Origin: Pseudidiomarina tainanensis
GTDB taxonomy: Bacteria > Pseudomonadota > Gammaproteobacteria > Enterobacterales > Alteromonadaceae
Length of the DNA: 64,000 nucleotides
Assembly (NCBI RefSeq): GCF_004214835.1
Contig: NZ_PIQJ01000001.1
Location: forward strand, 496,001-560,000
Direction: 5' to 3'
Positions 26,517 to 36,190 of the stretch are shown one piece after another. A program made the position numbers and the translations under genes. Position 1 is the first letter of the stretch, and each line of letters begins with the position of its first letter. The notes beneath the pieces are model-generated. The model did not search any database. It worked only from the letters and a program-made list of their open reading frames with translations, and was not told where the DNA came from.

Positions 26517-28172
26517 TTACTTGCTTGGTGCGACTTGTCTTACCGGCACGCTAATATGGAACTCGGTACCGCGCTGTGACGGGCTGGCTAGGCTGATTTG
26601 GCCTTGTAACGCATGAACCACCAAGTTATATACCAAGTGCAAACCAAGACCTGCGGCTCCGTGGCTACGTTTCGTTGTTACGAAGGGGTCGAACACCACT
26701 TTCAGCAATTCATTTGGAATACCATCCCCGTTGTCATAATAATTCAACTCGAGTTCACCGCGTTCAGCATCGTCTTCGAGGGCGTGATAGCGAAACTCAA
26801 ATTTAATGCTCGGCTTCACGGTATGCGCGAATGCATGTTGTAATGCGTTTTGAACCAGTTGATTGATCACTTGATTAAGCGGACCCGGTCGCACATTCAC
26901 TGTAAGATCTTCTGGGAATTCAGCGCTCAGTTGAATCTGCGCCAACTCGGGATGACGACTGCGCAAACTTTGCTCGATATCATCCCAGAATTTAGCAATC
27001 TGTACGGGACGATCTTCATCACTGAACTGATCCATCGATAACTTACTAAAGTTACTGATTAAGTCAGCGGTACGGCGAATATTACGACTAATCAGCGCTA
27101 AGTTTTCATCAAAGGATGTCATGTAACGCTGAAACTCCTGACTGGTCAGCTTCTTCTCCGCAAACTTCTGTTTCATCGAGACCAAGTTATCTTGCAGAAT
27201 CGATGTTGACGTCACCGCCAAACCAACCGGAGTATTTACTTCGTGCGCCACACCAGAAACCAGCTTGGCTAAACTTTGCATTTTTTCCGCTTGCACCAAT
27301 TCATTTTGATATTGGTGCGCGGTGGCAAGCGCTTGCTGCAATTCTTGGTTGGACTCAAATAGCATTTGTGTCCGTTGTTTCACTTGCAGCTCAAGTTCAG
27401 CATTCAAGTCACTGGCTTGGCGCTCAGCTTGTTCTTGGCGCTTGATATGTTGCTGAATACGGCTCAAGAGAGAGTTAAACGCAATAGCCACACGATCGAG
27501 CTCTTGCAGTTCAAATTCGTGCAGTGCCGTGCCATATTTTTTATCGCGGGCGATATCTTGAATACTCTCAACCATCTCATCGAGGGGTTGCGTGATAATA
27601 CGCCGCAGCCACAGTGACATCAGCCAACTTAAAATTAAACTCGCCGTTGTAATTGCCGCACTAATAGCCAGCGAGAACAACTGTGCTTGGTCATAATCTT
27701 CACGTGATGTGCGGATGTAGACATAGCCTTGCAGCGAATCTTCAACCATCAATGGGCGTGCAGTTTCCACATAGGTGTCCGTAAAGCGCGCTTGAGTTAG
27801 TGTGCGTGCACGTTCAAAACGCACCGGAATAGAAGCTTCTTGCTCAGCGTAGTAACTGGCGAAGAAACTTAGTGAGTCACTGTCTGGGTCGTGACGGTAT
27901 AGGTGAATATGTTTGATTAATGGCGAGCTTTGAAATGAGCGCAGCCAGCGCTCCGCCGAGTCGGCTTGATTGTAAACCATGAAAGCGTTTGCGTTGCCCG
28001 CAATAAAGCTTGCAACTTCGTCGGTTTGACGAAGTAAGCGCTGATGGGTATCGAGAATGAAGTTAAAGCTCAGGACAATACACGCCAACGCCACCGAGAT
28101 AGTCGTAATTAAAATGACTAAGCTGGTGACGCTGCGTTTGATTGAACTGACTTTAAACGTCATCGTAGCCAT
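26517..28172 (-). CDS. Membrane sensor histidine kinase (periplasmic sensor, HAMP, HisKA, HATPase)
   Basis: 551 residues. A first membrane segment (about 13-36), a periplasmic sensor of about 120 residues (CHASE8-like arrangement), a second segment (about 171-190), a HAMP linker (RRIITQPLDEMVESIQDIA), a coiled coil to about 295, and the H-box SGVAHEVNTPVGLAVTSTS with His310. The ATPase domain shows QVINQLVQNALQHA (N box), DNGDGIP (G1) and GAAGLGLHLVYNLV (G2). It has no receiver or HPt domain, so it could not itself drive a phosphorelay through an HPt protein. It lies 6 bp downstream of rsmC and upstream of arcA; its partner regulator is uncertain. Confidence 0.88.
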   Translation of the reverse strand: MATMTFKVSSIKRSVTSLVILITTISVALACIVLSFNFILDTHQRLLRQTDEVASFIAGNANAFMVYNQADSAERWLRSFQSSPLIKHIHLYRHDPDSDSLSFFASYYAEQEASIPVRFERARTLTQARFTDTYVETARPLMVEDSLQGYVYIRTSREDYDQAQLFSLAISAAITTASLILSWLMSLWLRRIITQPLDEMVESIQDIARDKKYGTALHEFELQELDRVAIAFNSLLSRIQQHIKRQEQAERQASDLNAELELQVKQRTQMLFESNQELQQALATAHQYQNELVQAEKMQSLAKLVSGVAHEVNTPVGLAVTSTSILQDNLVSMKQKFAEKKLTSQEFQRYMTSFDENLALISRNIRRTADLISNFSKLSMDQFSDEDRPVQIAKFWDDIEQSLRSRHPELAQIQLSAEFPEDLTVNVRPGPLNQVINQLVQNALQHAFAHTVKPSIKFEFRYHALEDDAERGELELNYYDNGDGIPNELLKVVFDPFVTTKRSHGAAGLGLHLVYNLVVHALQGQISLASPSQRGTEFHISVPVRQVAPSK

Positions 28173-28178
28173 ACCTCG

Positions 28179-29237
28179 TCAGCGTCGCTTGGTATGGTTT
28201 TTTGTCGTGCTTTTCTTCGTCGCACGATAAACCGCAAACTTGTTATCTTCGGCCACACGCTCGCAGTGACCAAATGCTTGTTCGATGAGCTCTGGCCATG
28301 GCAGGAAGCGATTCGCAACCAACCAGAGCTCACCATGCCCATACAAATGGTCATAGACTTGCCGTAAAAACTGCTTACCAATTTCATAATCAGTTGCAAT
28401 GCCGGTATGAAACGGCGGGTGACTCACCACGTAATTAAATTGCCCTAATGCTTTGTCGAGGCCGTCGCTGGCAAGGCATGAACCATCCAACCCGTTGAGT
28501 TCAAGGGTACGTTCAGTTGCCCGTAGGGCTAGTGCACTCACGTCCAAATAAGTGATTTCTAGGGCTGGCGATTGCCGATTAAGCCAAGCACCGAGAACGC
28601 CATGTCCACAGGCAAAGTCGAGTACCTTACCTTGTGACCACACTGGCAGGTGCTGTAGTAAAATTGCGCTACCGGTATCAATACTTGGGAACGCAAATAC
28701 GCCCGGTAAACTGGCTAATTTCAACGGCGAGCTTCGTTGTGGCTGGTCTAACTCCACGTAAGCAAAATGGTCCTCAACGTTAAAATGCTCAGCGTGCTGA
28801 TTCACACTGGTTCTTAACAGCAGGGAATGATTCCCCACGGCCATTTTTTGCGCCGGTGCTACCGTATCTGGAAATTGCTTATGAATGCTCTTTATGCCAC
28901 CGCGATTATCGCCAACCAACCAAATGGTTGCACCTTCGGGTAACACATGACGCAGTGCTTCGAGCACATATAGAGTGAGTTGCTTTTCTTTCGGTAACCA
29001 AACGAGTGCAGCTTTAGCAGAGCCGGCTTGCGGGGCGTCAGCACCAAAATGGTGCAAAATTTCGGGCGCTTGGCGTTGCCACTTCTGCGCGTAACCAGCG
29101 TGCCATTGCCAGCAACTAACCACCGGTAATAACTGGGCTAACTCCGCATCAGGAGCGTTAACAACCAGCAACGGCTCATCTTCGAGTCGAGTTTGCTGGC
29201 GCAGAACAAGTTGTGAAGGTGGACTCAAATGCTTCAA
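28179..29237 (-). CDS. rsmC: 16S rRNA (guanine-1207-N2)-methyltransferase RsmC
   Basis: 352 residues, two methyltransferase-like domains as in RsmC (343 in E. coli). The functional C-terminal domain has GKVLDFACGHGVLGAWL (SAM loop) and VVSHPPFHTGIATDYEIG, where the NPPF-type catalytic motif reads HPPFH. The N-terminal domain is the degenerate chaperone-like copy. It methylates G1207 of 16S rRNA in the 30S subunit. The sensor kinase gene begins 6 bp after its stop, so the two are likely co-transcribed. Confidence 0.93.
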   Translation of the reverse strand: MKHLSPPSQLVLRQQTRLEDEPLLVVNAPDAELAQLLPVVSCWQWHAGYAQKWQRQAPEILHHFGADAPQAGSAKAALVWLPKEKQLTLYVLEALRHVLPEGATIWLVGDNRGGIKSIHKQFPDTVAPAQKMAVGNHSLLLRTSVNQHAEHFNVEDHFAYVELDQPQRSSPLKLASLPGVFAFPSIDTGSAILLQHLPVWSQGKVLDFACGHGVLGAWLNRQSPALEITYLDVSALALRATERTLELNGLDGSCLASDGLDKALGQFNYVVSHPPFHTGIATDYEIGKQFLRQVYDHLYGHGELWLVANRFLPWPELIEQAFGHCERVAEDNKFAVYRATKKSTTKNHTKRR

Positions 29238-29255
29238 TATGTGCTTCTCTAAACG

Positions 29256-30278
29256 TTATATTGGTTTCTGATCGTACGCTTCCACGAAAACATCAACGTT
29301 TTCGCTGGCGTGCTCAATGCGCTCACCATCAAATTGTGCCACATTGAACAAAGCTTCGCCTTCGTTGGCAACCGGAATGTTGCTAATGCCAATTACAATA
29401 CCATGGTATGGGCTTTTAATCGCATGCAGATCATCTCCATGCGGGTTCACTGTTTGCGCAACAACTTGCCCCTTATTAATGGTCTGCCCAAGCTCTACTT
29501 TGGGTACCACTAAACCATCATATTCGTTGCGGATCCAAGCGCTACGATGCGCCACAACCGGCTTCACTTTCTTGCGACTACGCCGGCCCTTCAACATTTT
29601 CAGGCTTTTCATCACATTTTGTACGCCAGTAACGCCGGCTTTAATAGCAGCATAATCGAAACGCAGCGCTTCGCCGGCTTCATAAAGAATCAGCGGAATA
29701 CCCAATTCAGACGCCAACGAGCGTAACGAGCCATCGCGCTCCTTACTATGCAAAATAACCGGGGTACCGAACGCTTCAGCCATTTCTAGCGCATCGCCAT
29801 TATCGGTATCAACCCGAATCTGCGGCAAATTACTGCGATGAATAGCACCGGTATGCAAATCGATAATGTGCGTGGCATTTTGCACCAAACTTTCGTTGAA
29901 CAAGTGCGCCAAACGGCTACCCAATGCACCTCGTTCAGAGCCTGGGAAGCATCGATTAAGATCACGTCTATCGGGTAAATAGCGCGATTGCTGAATAAAC
30001 CCAAACACATTCACAATCGGCACAATAATCACCGTACCTGCCAACTGCAACGGATCCAGCTCACCCATTAAGCGCCGACACACTTCAATACCATTAAGTT
30101 CGTCGCCGTGAATCGCCGCACAGACCAGCAACCTCGGGCCAGGCTTCACTCCATGAAATACTTCGGCGTGCAAGTCCATCGGTGTATCGTTATACAACCG
30201 CGCAGCAGGTATTTTGACGCTGTGCCGCGAGCCAGGAGCAATGCGCTGGTTGGCTAACTGAAAAGATTTATGCTTCAT
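29256..30278 (-). CDS. AstE/aspartoacylase-like zinc hydrolase linked to rimK
   Basis: 340 residues. M14-type fold of succinylglutamate desuccinylase/aspartoacylase: zinc ligands in AAIHGDELNGIE (His and Glu) and in IDLHTGAIHRSNLP (His), and the catalytic Glu probably in LILYEAGEALR. The C-terminal domain (about 240-330) is beta-rich and biotinyl-like (SAWIRNEYDGLVVPK). It lies just downstream of rimB-rimK, a recurring partnership. Because RimK adds glutamates to ribosomal protein S6, a hydrolase acting on glutamyl products is plausible but unproven. It is separated from rimK by a class B repeat. Confidence 0.83.
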   Translation of the reverse strand: MKHKSFQLANQRIAPGSRHSVKIPAARLYNDTPMDLHAEVFHGVKPGPRLLVCAAIHGDELNGIEVCRRLMGELDPLQLAGTVIIVPIVNVFGFIQQSRYLPDRRDLNRCFPGSERGALGSRLAHLFNESLVQNATHIIDLHTGAIHRSNLPQIRVDTDNGDALEMAEAFGTPVILHSKERDGSLRSLASELGIPLILYEAGEALRFDYAAIKAGVTGVQNVMKSLKMLKGRRSRKKVKPVVAHRSAWIRNEYDGLVVPKVELGQTINKGQVVAQTVNPHGDDLHAIKSPYHGIVIGISNIPVANEGEALFNVAQFDGERIEHASENVDVFVEAYDQKPI

Positions 30279-30427
30279 AAAATTCGTTCGCTACGCTCTT
30301 CGTTGTTCGTGCGCTTCGCTGTTCGTCCGTTCGGCTTCGCCTTACTAATCGATGTTAACTTCGAACAGCGCGAAGAGCGCACGAACAGAGAACGAAGTGA
30401 ACGCACGAATAACGAATAACGCTTTTG
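30279..30427. repeat. Class B inverted-repeat element inside the rim operon
   Basis: Left arm AATTCGTTCGCTACGCTC and TTCGTTGTTCGTGCGCTTCG; right arm CGAACAGCGCGAAGAGCGCACG then AACGAATAACG, reverse complementary with mismatches. Right outer frame CGCTTTTG (30420-30427) equals the class A frame. It separates the AstE-like gene from rimK. Confidence 0.83.
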
Positions 30428-30430
30428 GTG

Positions 30431-31336
30431 TTAGCCCTTACCCTTGGTTCTGGTTTTATTCGCTTTTGCGTTCTTTTCAATGAAGCTGATTATTTGATCA
30501 GCCACATCCTTGCCAGTCGCGCCCTCAATACCTTCGAGGCCTGGCGATGAGTTGACTTCCATCACGAGTGGGCCATGGTTGGAGCGCAAGATATCTACAC
30601 CAGCAACATTCAGGCCCATTGTTTTGGCGGCTTTCACTGCGGTTGCGCGCTCAGCTGGTGTTAATTTTACTAGGCTAGCTGAACCACCACGGTGCAAGTT
30701 TGAGCGGAATTCGCCAGGCTTAGCTTGGCGTTTCATGGCCGCTATAACTTTATCGCCAATCACGAAGCAGCGGATATCGGCGCCGCCAGCTTCTTTAATG
30801 TATTCCTGCACCATGATGTGCGATTCCAGCCCCATAAAGGCTTCGATAACACTCTCCGCTGCTTGGCGCGTTTCGGCAAGTACCACGCCAATACCTTGGG
30901 TACCTTCGAGTAGTTTGATAACCAGCGGTGCGCCGCCGACCATCTCAATCAAATCGGGGATATCTTGCGGCTGACTTGCAAAACCAGTCGTTGGTAAGCC
31001 AATGCCTTTGCGACTCAGCAACTGCAGTGAGCGCAATTTATCGCGGCTACGTGAAATGGCTACAGATTCATTTAACGGATACGTGCCAATCATTTCAAAT
31101 TGGCGCAGCACAGCAGTACCGAAGAAGGTAATCGATGCACCGATACGTGGAATAATCGCATCGTATTGCGGCAGATCTTTACCTTTCATGTGAATGGAGC
31201 TTTCGCGGGCGTTGATATTCATGTAGCAGCGTAGCGGATCGAGCACATCAACAATATGCCCTCGCGCTTCGCCAGCCTCCACTAAGCGGCGGGTTGAATA
31301 AAGACGCGGGTTTCGCGATAAAATTGCAATTCTCAT
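30431..31336 (-). CDS. rimK: Ribosomal protein S6--L-glutamate ligase RimK
   Basis: 301 residues (300 in E. coli). ATP-grasp ligase that adds glutamates to the C-terminus of ribosomal protein S6. Visible: [22 protein letters not shown] start, [22 protein letters not shown]-binding [17 protein letters not shown], and the metal-binding [14 protein letters not shown] near the C-terminus. The start overlaps the rimB stop by 4 bp (ATGA), so the two are translationally coupled. A class B repeat follows. Rim systems alter the ribosome in response to cyclic-di-GMP and growth state in pseudomonads. Confidence 0.95.
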   Translation of the reverse strand: MRIAILSRNPRLYSTRRLVEAGEARGHIVDVLDPLRCYMNINARESSIHMKGKDLPQYDAIIPRIGASITFFGTAVLRQFEMIGTYPLNESVAISRSRDKLRSLQLLSRKGIGLPTTGFASQPQDIPDLIEMVGGAPLVIKLLEGTQGIGVVLAETRQAAESVIEAFMGLESHIMVQEYIKEAGGADIRCFVIGDKVIAAMKRQAKPGEFRSNLHRGGSASLVKLTPAERATAVKAAKTMGLNVAGVDILRSNHGPLVMEVNSSPGLEGIEGATGKDVADQIISFIEKNAKANKTRTKGKG

Positions 31337-31764
31337 GCGGTAGCTCCAGGCTGGCCGAGTAAATAAGATTTGTCAGGGTCCACGACAAAGTGGCCGCGCA
31401 TGGCTTGGCGCCCCAACAGCATACGAAATTTCATGGTGTCGCGGTTCGTCAACGTCAACTCAATCGGTTGCGAAAACTCACCTAAATGTAATGTCGATAG
31501 AATAACATATCGCAGCTCAGTATGACCTCCAGAATCTGTCACTTCGCGTTGATCGTGAATTTTCGCTTCACACATCAATTCACGGTCGCTGTGTTGTTCT
31601 GGATGCAACCAAATCCGTAACCAGTTCTCGCCATTGCGCTCAAACGGTTCAAGCTTAAAGGCATGCAAACAAGAGGTGCGTGCGCCGGTATCTACTTTCA
31701 TTTTTAGGGCGTCGATGCCAAGCTCGGGGAGTGAACCCCATTCGCGCCAACCAAGTGTTTGCAT
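31333..31764 (-). CDS. rimB: RimB-like retropepsin-type protease
   Basis: 143 residues from the chosen ATG at 31764 ([10 protein letters not shown]), which has AAGGG eight bases upstream; an in-frame ATG at 31785 is a weaker start. The fold is the DUF785/PF05618 retropepsin-like family with the single aspartate motif [13 protein letters not shown] near residue 24. In Pseudomonas, RimB is a protease paired with RimK that trims or modulates S6 modification. The 4-bp overlap with rimK supports the assignment. Often mis-annotated as an ATP-dependent zinc protease. Confidence 0.88.
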   Translation of the reverse strand: MQTLGWREWGSLPELGIDALKMKVDTGARTSCLHAFKLEPFERNGENWLRIWLHPEQHSDRELMCEAKIHDQREVTDSGGHTELRYVILSTLHLGEFSQPIELTLTNRDTMKFRMLLGRQAMRGHFVVDPDKSYLLGQPGATA

Positions 31765-31782
31765 AAAAAAACCCTTACTGAT

Positions 31783-31926
31783 CAAAAGCGTTGTTCGTTA
31801 TTCGTACGCTTCGCTGTTCGTCCGCGCTACGCGCTGTTCGACAATAATAACCGCGAACAGAGAGGCGCAGCCGAACGGACGAACAGTGAACGAAGTGAAC
31901 GCACGAATAACGAATCACGTTCTTGT
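31783..31926. repeat. Class B inverted-repeat element with class A outer frame
   Basis: Left frame CAAAAGCG (31783-31790), then GTTATTCG and TTCGCTGTTCGTCCG-type arms. The right arm has AACAGTGAACGAAGTGAACG and CGAATAACGAATCA, then right frame CGTTCTTG (31919-31926). Both outer frames match class A exactly although the arm heptamers differ. It lies before rimB and overlaps the last codons of the DUF2982 gene. Confidence 0.87.
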
Positions 31927-32601
31927 GTTTTTCAACTGTTGTAACCACGTGATGAATTCTTCCGGGGGGCGATCAAGCGCCGTCGCCGAAACAAACAAAT
32001 CATAACCTAATAATTCGCGAAAGTGTTCACATCTTACCGCGAACATCGCTTGTACGCCGCGATACTCTGTACCCGACGCGCCCTTATAACGGTCTGGAAC
32101 TTCGAAATATGGCGAGTACTCACGTAAATCTGGTCGCTCATGACGCAGGGCGGCAATCAATAAATGCCGTTGTTCGCTGAGTAAATACACGGCAAGCCGC
32201 GGGGTAATACTCTGCAGCACAGGTTCTATATCGTGCAGACGAAAACCAATATAAGGCATAGATTCGAGCTCAAGACCGCGATGCAATCGAGGGATATCAA
32301 AACGTAGAATATTATCCCACTGAATTTGCCAAGTTCCACGCCGGTGCAAATACGTGATTGCCTGTGGTGTGATGCTCATACTCACTGGGGGCTCAAAAAT
32401 TTTGGCACTGCCTAAAAATATCAACACTGCACTCGTGATAAATAGCAACCCATATGCGGCAGCAATAATGGGGGTGTCGGTAAGCCATAAAAACATGGTT
32501 ACGGCAAAAATGACCACGCCAAGCGCATTAAATCCGAACCCATGCGCGCGGGCGAGCGGCTGCACATAAACAATGCGTTCGGGTGTCGACGTATCAGTCA
32601 T
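31915..32601 (-). CDS. DUF2982 membrane protein
   Basis: 228 residues. Two hydrophobic segments near the N-terminus (about 25-70) are followed by a soluble domain resembling a PH-like fold ([25 protein letters not shown]). It matches DUF2982, a family of unknown function restricted mainly to Alteromonadales and Vibrionales. The ATG at 32601 overlaps the mutH stop by 8 bp, so it is probably translated with mutH. The final KNTRT-stop is read in part from a class B repeat. Confidence 0.78.
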   Translation of the reverse strand: MTDTSTPERIVYVQPLARAHGFGFNALGVVIFAVTMFLWLTDTPIIAAAYGLLFITSAVLIFLGSAKIFEPPVSMSITPQAITYLHRRGTWQIQWDNILRFDIPRLHRGLELESMPYIGFRLHDIEPVLQSITPRLAVYLLSEQRHLLIAALRHERPDLREYSPYFEVPDRYKGASGTEYRGVQAMFAVRCEHFRELLGYDLFVSATALDRPPEEFITWLQQLKNTRT

Positions 32602-33304
32602 AGGCACGAGCCGGATCGGACAAACCAAACGTCTCGCGAATGATTTGACCGGTAAATTGGGTTTTTAGATAAAAGCCGCGTGGCAAGGTTTGAATGACCG
32701 CACCGTTCGCACCAATGGCTTCAGTTAGCACACGGCTATTGGCTGCTTTCGGACGTAATTGCAATACTTCGCCCTGGTGTGCAGTAATCGATTCCACTTC
32801 ACCCAGTGCAATTTTGTCCATATGCTCTTGCCAGTCCGCGCGCAATTGCGCTTCTTGCTTGGTATTGGGTTGCCACAAAAAGGCGGTACCAATGGTGCGT
32901 TCCGCTAATGGCACCTCGCGGCGGCCATCGATGGGAATCCAAAGTACACACTGCAACTTGTTGCGTACGTTACTGGTCTCCCAAGTTAACTGATGCACAT
33001 CAATGAGCGGGGTGGTGCACACAAAGGTTGTTTCGAGCGGTTTGCCCTGGGCATCAAGCGGAATAGTTTTTAGTTCCACACCGAGTTCGGGGAAGTCTTG
33101 TAATGCTTGTGAACCGGCGCTGGCGCCGAGCGCAGCTTCGAGAAGTTGTCCAACCCAACCCTTGTTGCGGCGCAGATCATTAGGCACGGTCATGCCCAGT
33201 TGCGTCGCCAACTCTGCAAAACTAAGCCCAGCGAGCGCGCTGGCCTGATCAAAGAGCTGTTTGAGTTGCACAATTACCTCGTCTAAACGGATTAATCCTT
33301 TCAT
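32594..33304 (-). CDS. mutH: DNA mismatch repair endonuclease MutH
   Basis: 236 residues. Nicks the unmethylated strand at hemimethylated GATC during mismatch repair. The catalytic triad of a restriction-like nuclease falls at exactly the E. coli positions: Asp70, Glu77 and Lys79 in [11 protein letters not shown]. Its presence implies Dam methylation in this organism. It is divergent from rppH, with 57 bp between, and overlaps the DUF2982 gene. Confidence 0.96.
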   Translation of the reverse strand: MKGLIRLDEVIVQLKQLFDQASALAGLSFAELATQLGMTVPNDLRRNKGWVGQLLEAALGASAGSQALQDFPELGVELKTIPLDAQGKPLETTFVCTTPLIDVHQLTWETSNVRNKLQCVLWIPIDGRREVPLAERTIGTAFLWQPNTKQEAQLRADWQEHMDKIALGEVESITAHQGEVLQLRPKAANSRVLTEAIGANGAVIQTLPRGFYLKTQFTGQIIRETFGLSDPARAYD

Positions 33305-33361
33305 TCATGCCGCGATTATGGAAAAATCCAAGCCATATGTCGAATTTATGAGGGCGCTCGC

Positions 33362-33877
33362 GTGATAGACGCAGAAGGATTTCGCGCCAATGTAGGAATC
33401 ATTATCTGCAACGAGCAGGGACAAGTCTTTTGGGCGCGTCGATTCGGGCAACATAGCTGGCAATTTCCGCAAGGTGGTATTGATGATGGCGAAACGCCTG
33501 AACAAGCTATGTACCGTGAACTCTGGGAAGAGGTAGGGCTTAAGCCCGAGCAAGTCGAAATTGTTTATACCAGTCGCAATTGGTTTCGTTACCGACTGCC
33601 AAAGCGTTTGGTACGACGCGAACAACGACCAACCTGTATTGGTCAAAAGCAGAAATGGTTTTTACTGCGGTTAAAATGCAACGAGAGCGATGTGAACGTC
33701 ATGCAGTCGTCACATCCTGAGTTTGATGATTGGCGGTGGGTAAGTTTTTGGTACCCTGTGCGGCAAGTTGTGTCGTTCAAACGAGAAGTTTATCGACGGG
33801 TTCTAAAAGAGTTTTCTGCCGTTGTGATGAACGCAATGCCACGCCGTTCAAAGCCACCGCGCCGCCGTCGTTCTTAA
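33362..33877 (+). CDS. rppH: RNA pyrophosphohydrolase RppH
   Basis: 171 residues, Nudix hydrolase that removes pyrophosphate from mRNA 5' ends and starts RNase E decay. The Nudix box runs from [11 protein letters not shown] to RELWEEVG at about 38-59. The start is a GTG (33362) with GAGG upstream; it gives the family N-terminus [12 protein letters not shown]. The C-terminus is very basic ([11 protein letters not shown]), as in E. coli. The order mutH, rppH, ptsP, lgt, thyA is conserved with E. coli. Confidence 0.95.
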   Translation: MIDAEGFRANVGIIICNEQGQVFWARRFGQHSWQFPQGGIDDGETPEQAMYRELWEEVGLKPEQVEIVYTSRNWFRYRLPKRLVRREQRPTCIGQKQKWFLLRLKCNESDVNVMQSSHPEFDDWRWVSFWYPVRQVVSFKREVYRRVLKEFSAVVMNAMPRRSKPPRRRRS

Positions 33878-33907
33878 ACAAACCGTTGGTGATCTACAAG
33901 GCAGCCT

Positions 33908-36181
33908 ATGCTTCGAGTACTACAACGCATCGTTGAAGCTGTGAATCAAGCGCCAGATTTCGAGCTGGCGCTACAAACCATGGTGCGCCAAGTTAAAGAA
34001 GCCCTGCACACTGACTCCTGTACCGTCTATCTTGCTGATCACGAACAACATCAATTTGCCCTAGCGGCAACTGATGGCCTAGAAATTCGCTCCGATAAAC
34101 CGATTCATGTTCCTTTTGGTGAGGGTGTGATCAGCCTTGCCGCCTCGCGTGAAGAACCGTTGAATATTGCCAACGCGTCGGAGCACCCAGCTTTCTTACG
34201 CTTGGAACACGTGGTTGAAGATCGCTACAAAGCGATGCTGGCAGCGCCGGTGATTCATCGTCGCCGCGTGCTTGGTGTGCTGGCCGTGCAACAAGAGCAG
34301 GCACGAGCCTTCACCCGCGATGAAGAAGCCTTTGTGGTAACACTCGCAGCACAGTTAGCTGTGGTGATTGCTCACGCTGAGGCAAAAGGCTTGTTGAGAA
34401 CCGCTAAGCAGTCCCCATGGTTACAGACAATTAAAGGATTACCTGCGGCACCGGGCGTTGCTATCGGTGAAGCGTTTGTAGTGAAACCACCGGCACGTCT
34501 TAGTGAAGTGACGCCCAAACGAAGTGATATGCCGGAACATGAAATCCGCGCATTTCGCGCCGCTGTTGCCCGCACTCGCCAAGAACTATTAACCATTAGC
34601 GATAGCATGAAAGGGCAGGTAGCCGAAGAGACGTTAGCGATTTTCGACGTCTACCACGCCATGATGGATTCGGCGAGCCTTGGTAAAGAGGTTGAGCAAA
34701 CGATTAATGATGGCTGGCGCGCGCAAACGGCCTTAAAACTGGTGGTTGAGCAGTTGGTCAATCAGTTTGAGAACCTCGATGACGAATATATTCGTGAGCG
34801 CGCCAGTGATGTGCGTGATTTAGGGAATCGTATTCTCGCTCATTTGCAGAACCGCGAAGCGCGCAAATTTAATCCGCCGAAGCAGTGTATTTTGGTTGCT
34901 GATGAAGTCACCGCAACCATGTTAGCGGAGCTACCGCAGGCTGAAATTATTGGCATGGTATCGCTTCGCGGTTCGGGTAATTCTCATGCTGCTATTATGG
35001 CGCGTAGCATGGGTATTCCAGCCGTACTTGGGGTTGACGACATCGAGCTGAATGAAGTCAGTGGCGAAACACTGATTGTCGATGGCTACAACGGTGATGT
35101 CTTTGTTAACCCGCCATTACAGGTCGAAAATGAATATCGCCAACTTGCGGATGAAGAATTAGCGCTGCGGCAAAAAGTAATGCAGGCGCGTGACCTGCCA
35201 GCCGAAACTACCGATGGTGTGCGTGTTCAACTTAATTTGAATGTTGGCTTAAACACCGAGCGCGATTGGTTAAACGATTTGAACGTGCATGGCGTTGGGC
35301 TTTATCGTACCGAAATTCCGTTCATGATGCGTGAGCGCTTGCCAACAGAAGATGAACAAGAAGAATTGTACAGTGCGGTGCTCGAGCAGTTCCGCGGTGC
35401 ACCGGTCGTTATGCGAACGCTCGATGTCGGCGGCGATAAGCCGTTGCCATATCTACCCATGGATGAAGAGAATCCATTTTTAGGCTGGCGCGGTATTCGG
35501 ATGACACTTGATCATCCAGAAATTTTCTTGGTGCAAATTCGTGCCATGCTGCGGGCCTCTGTGGGGCGCAATAATTTACGTATTTTGCTACCGATGATCA
35601 CCAGTGCGGAAGAAGTTGATGAAGCTGTTCGCATGATTCATCAGGCCTACCATGAAGTTGCCGAAGAATTGCAATGCAGCGTTGATGAGCAATTATTTGA
35701 GCCTCAAATTGGCGTAATGATCGAAGTACCTGCGTTGATTTATCAGTTACATTGTGTGGCCGATAAAGTCGATTTCTTTTCAGTGGGCACCAATGATTTA
35801 ACCCAATACATGCTGGCAGTCGACCGTAACAATTCACGTGTAGCAAGCCTCTATGACGCGTTCCATCCGGCGGTATTGCACGCTTTGAAGCAAATTATTG
35901 AACGTTGCGATGAACTGAACAAGCCGGTGTCGGTATGTGGTGAGTTAGCCGGTGAACCAGGTGGTGCGTTGTTATTACTTGCTATGGGTTACCGCAATTT
36001 CAGCATGAATAGCTATAATATAGATCGTATCCGCTGGATTATTCGGCATATTGCCGCGGCGGATTTAGAGCAGGTTTTACAGCGCGCACTCGCCGCGCGT
36101 TCCCCGCAAGAAGTGAAACAACACGTTATCATGGCACTGGAAAACGCCGGCCTCGGCGGTTTTGTTCGTGCCGGTGGTTAA
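33908..36181 (+). CDS. ptsP: PEP-protein phosphotransferase of the nitrogen PTS (Enzyme I-Ntr)
   Basis: 757 residues. An N-terminal GAF domain (about 1-165), then an EI-like module with the phospho-histidine in SGNSHAAIMARSMGIPAVLG, and the TIM-barrel PEP-binding domain with GLYRTEIPFMMR and SVGTNDLTQYMLAVDRNN. It phosphorylates NPr in response to glutamine and nitrogen status, with effects on K+ uptake and stress. Start MLRVLQRIVEAVNQAP is standard. It follows rppH by 30 bp. Confidence 0.96.
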   Translation: MLRVLQRIVEAVNQAPDFELALQTMVRQVKEALHTDSCTVYLADHEQHQFALAATDGLEIRSDKPIHVPFGEGVISLAASREEPLNIANASEHPAFLRLEHVVEDRYKAMLAAPVIHRRRVLGVLAVQQEQARAFTRDEEAFVVTLAAQLAVVIAHAEAKGLLRTAKQSPWLQTIKGLPAAPGVAIGEAFVVKPPARLSEVTPKRSDMPEHEIRAFRAAVARTRQELLTISDSMKGQVAEETLAIFDVYHAMMDSASLGKEVEQTINDGWRAQTALKLVVEQLVNQFENLDDEYIRERASDVRDLGNRILAHLQNREARKFNPPKQCILVADEVTATMLAELPQAEIIGMVSLRGSGNSHAAIMARSMGIPAVLGVDDIELNEVSGETLIVDGYNGDVFVNPPLQVENEYRQLADEELALRQKVMQARDLPAETTDGVRVQLNLNVGLNTERDWLNDLNVHGVGLYRTEIPFMMRERLPTEDEQEELYSAVLEQFRGAPVVMRTLDVGGDKPLPYLPMDEENPFLGWRGIRMTLDHPEIFLVQIRAMLRASVGRNNLRILLPMITSAEEVDEAVRMIHQAYHEVAEELQCSVDEQLFEPQIGVMIEVPALIYQLHCVADKVDFFSVGTNDLTQYMLAVDRNNSRVASLYDAFHPAVLHALKQIIERCDELNKPVSVCGELAGEPGGALLLLAMGYRNFSMNSYNIDRIRWIIRHIAAADLEQVLQRALAARSPQEVKQHVIMALENAGLGGFVRAGG

Positions 36182-36190
36182 GGAGAAGCA

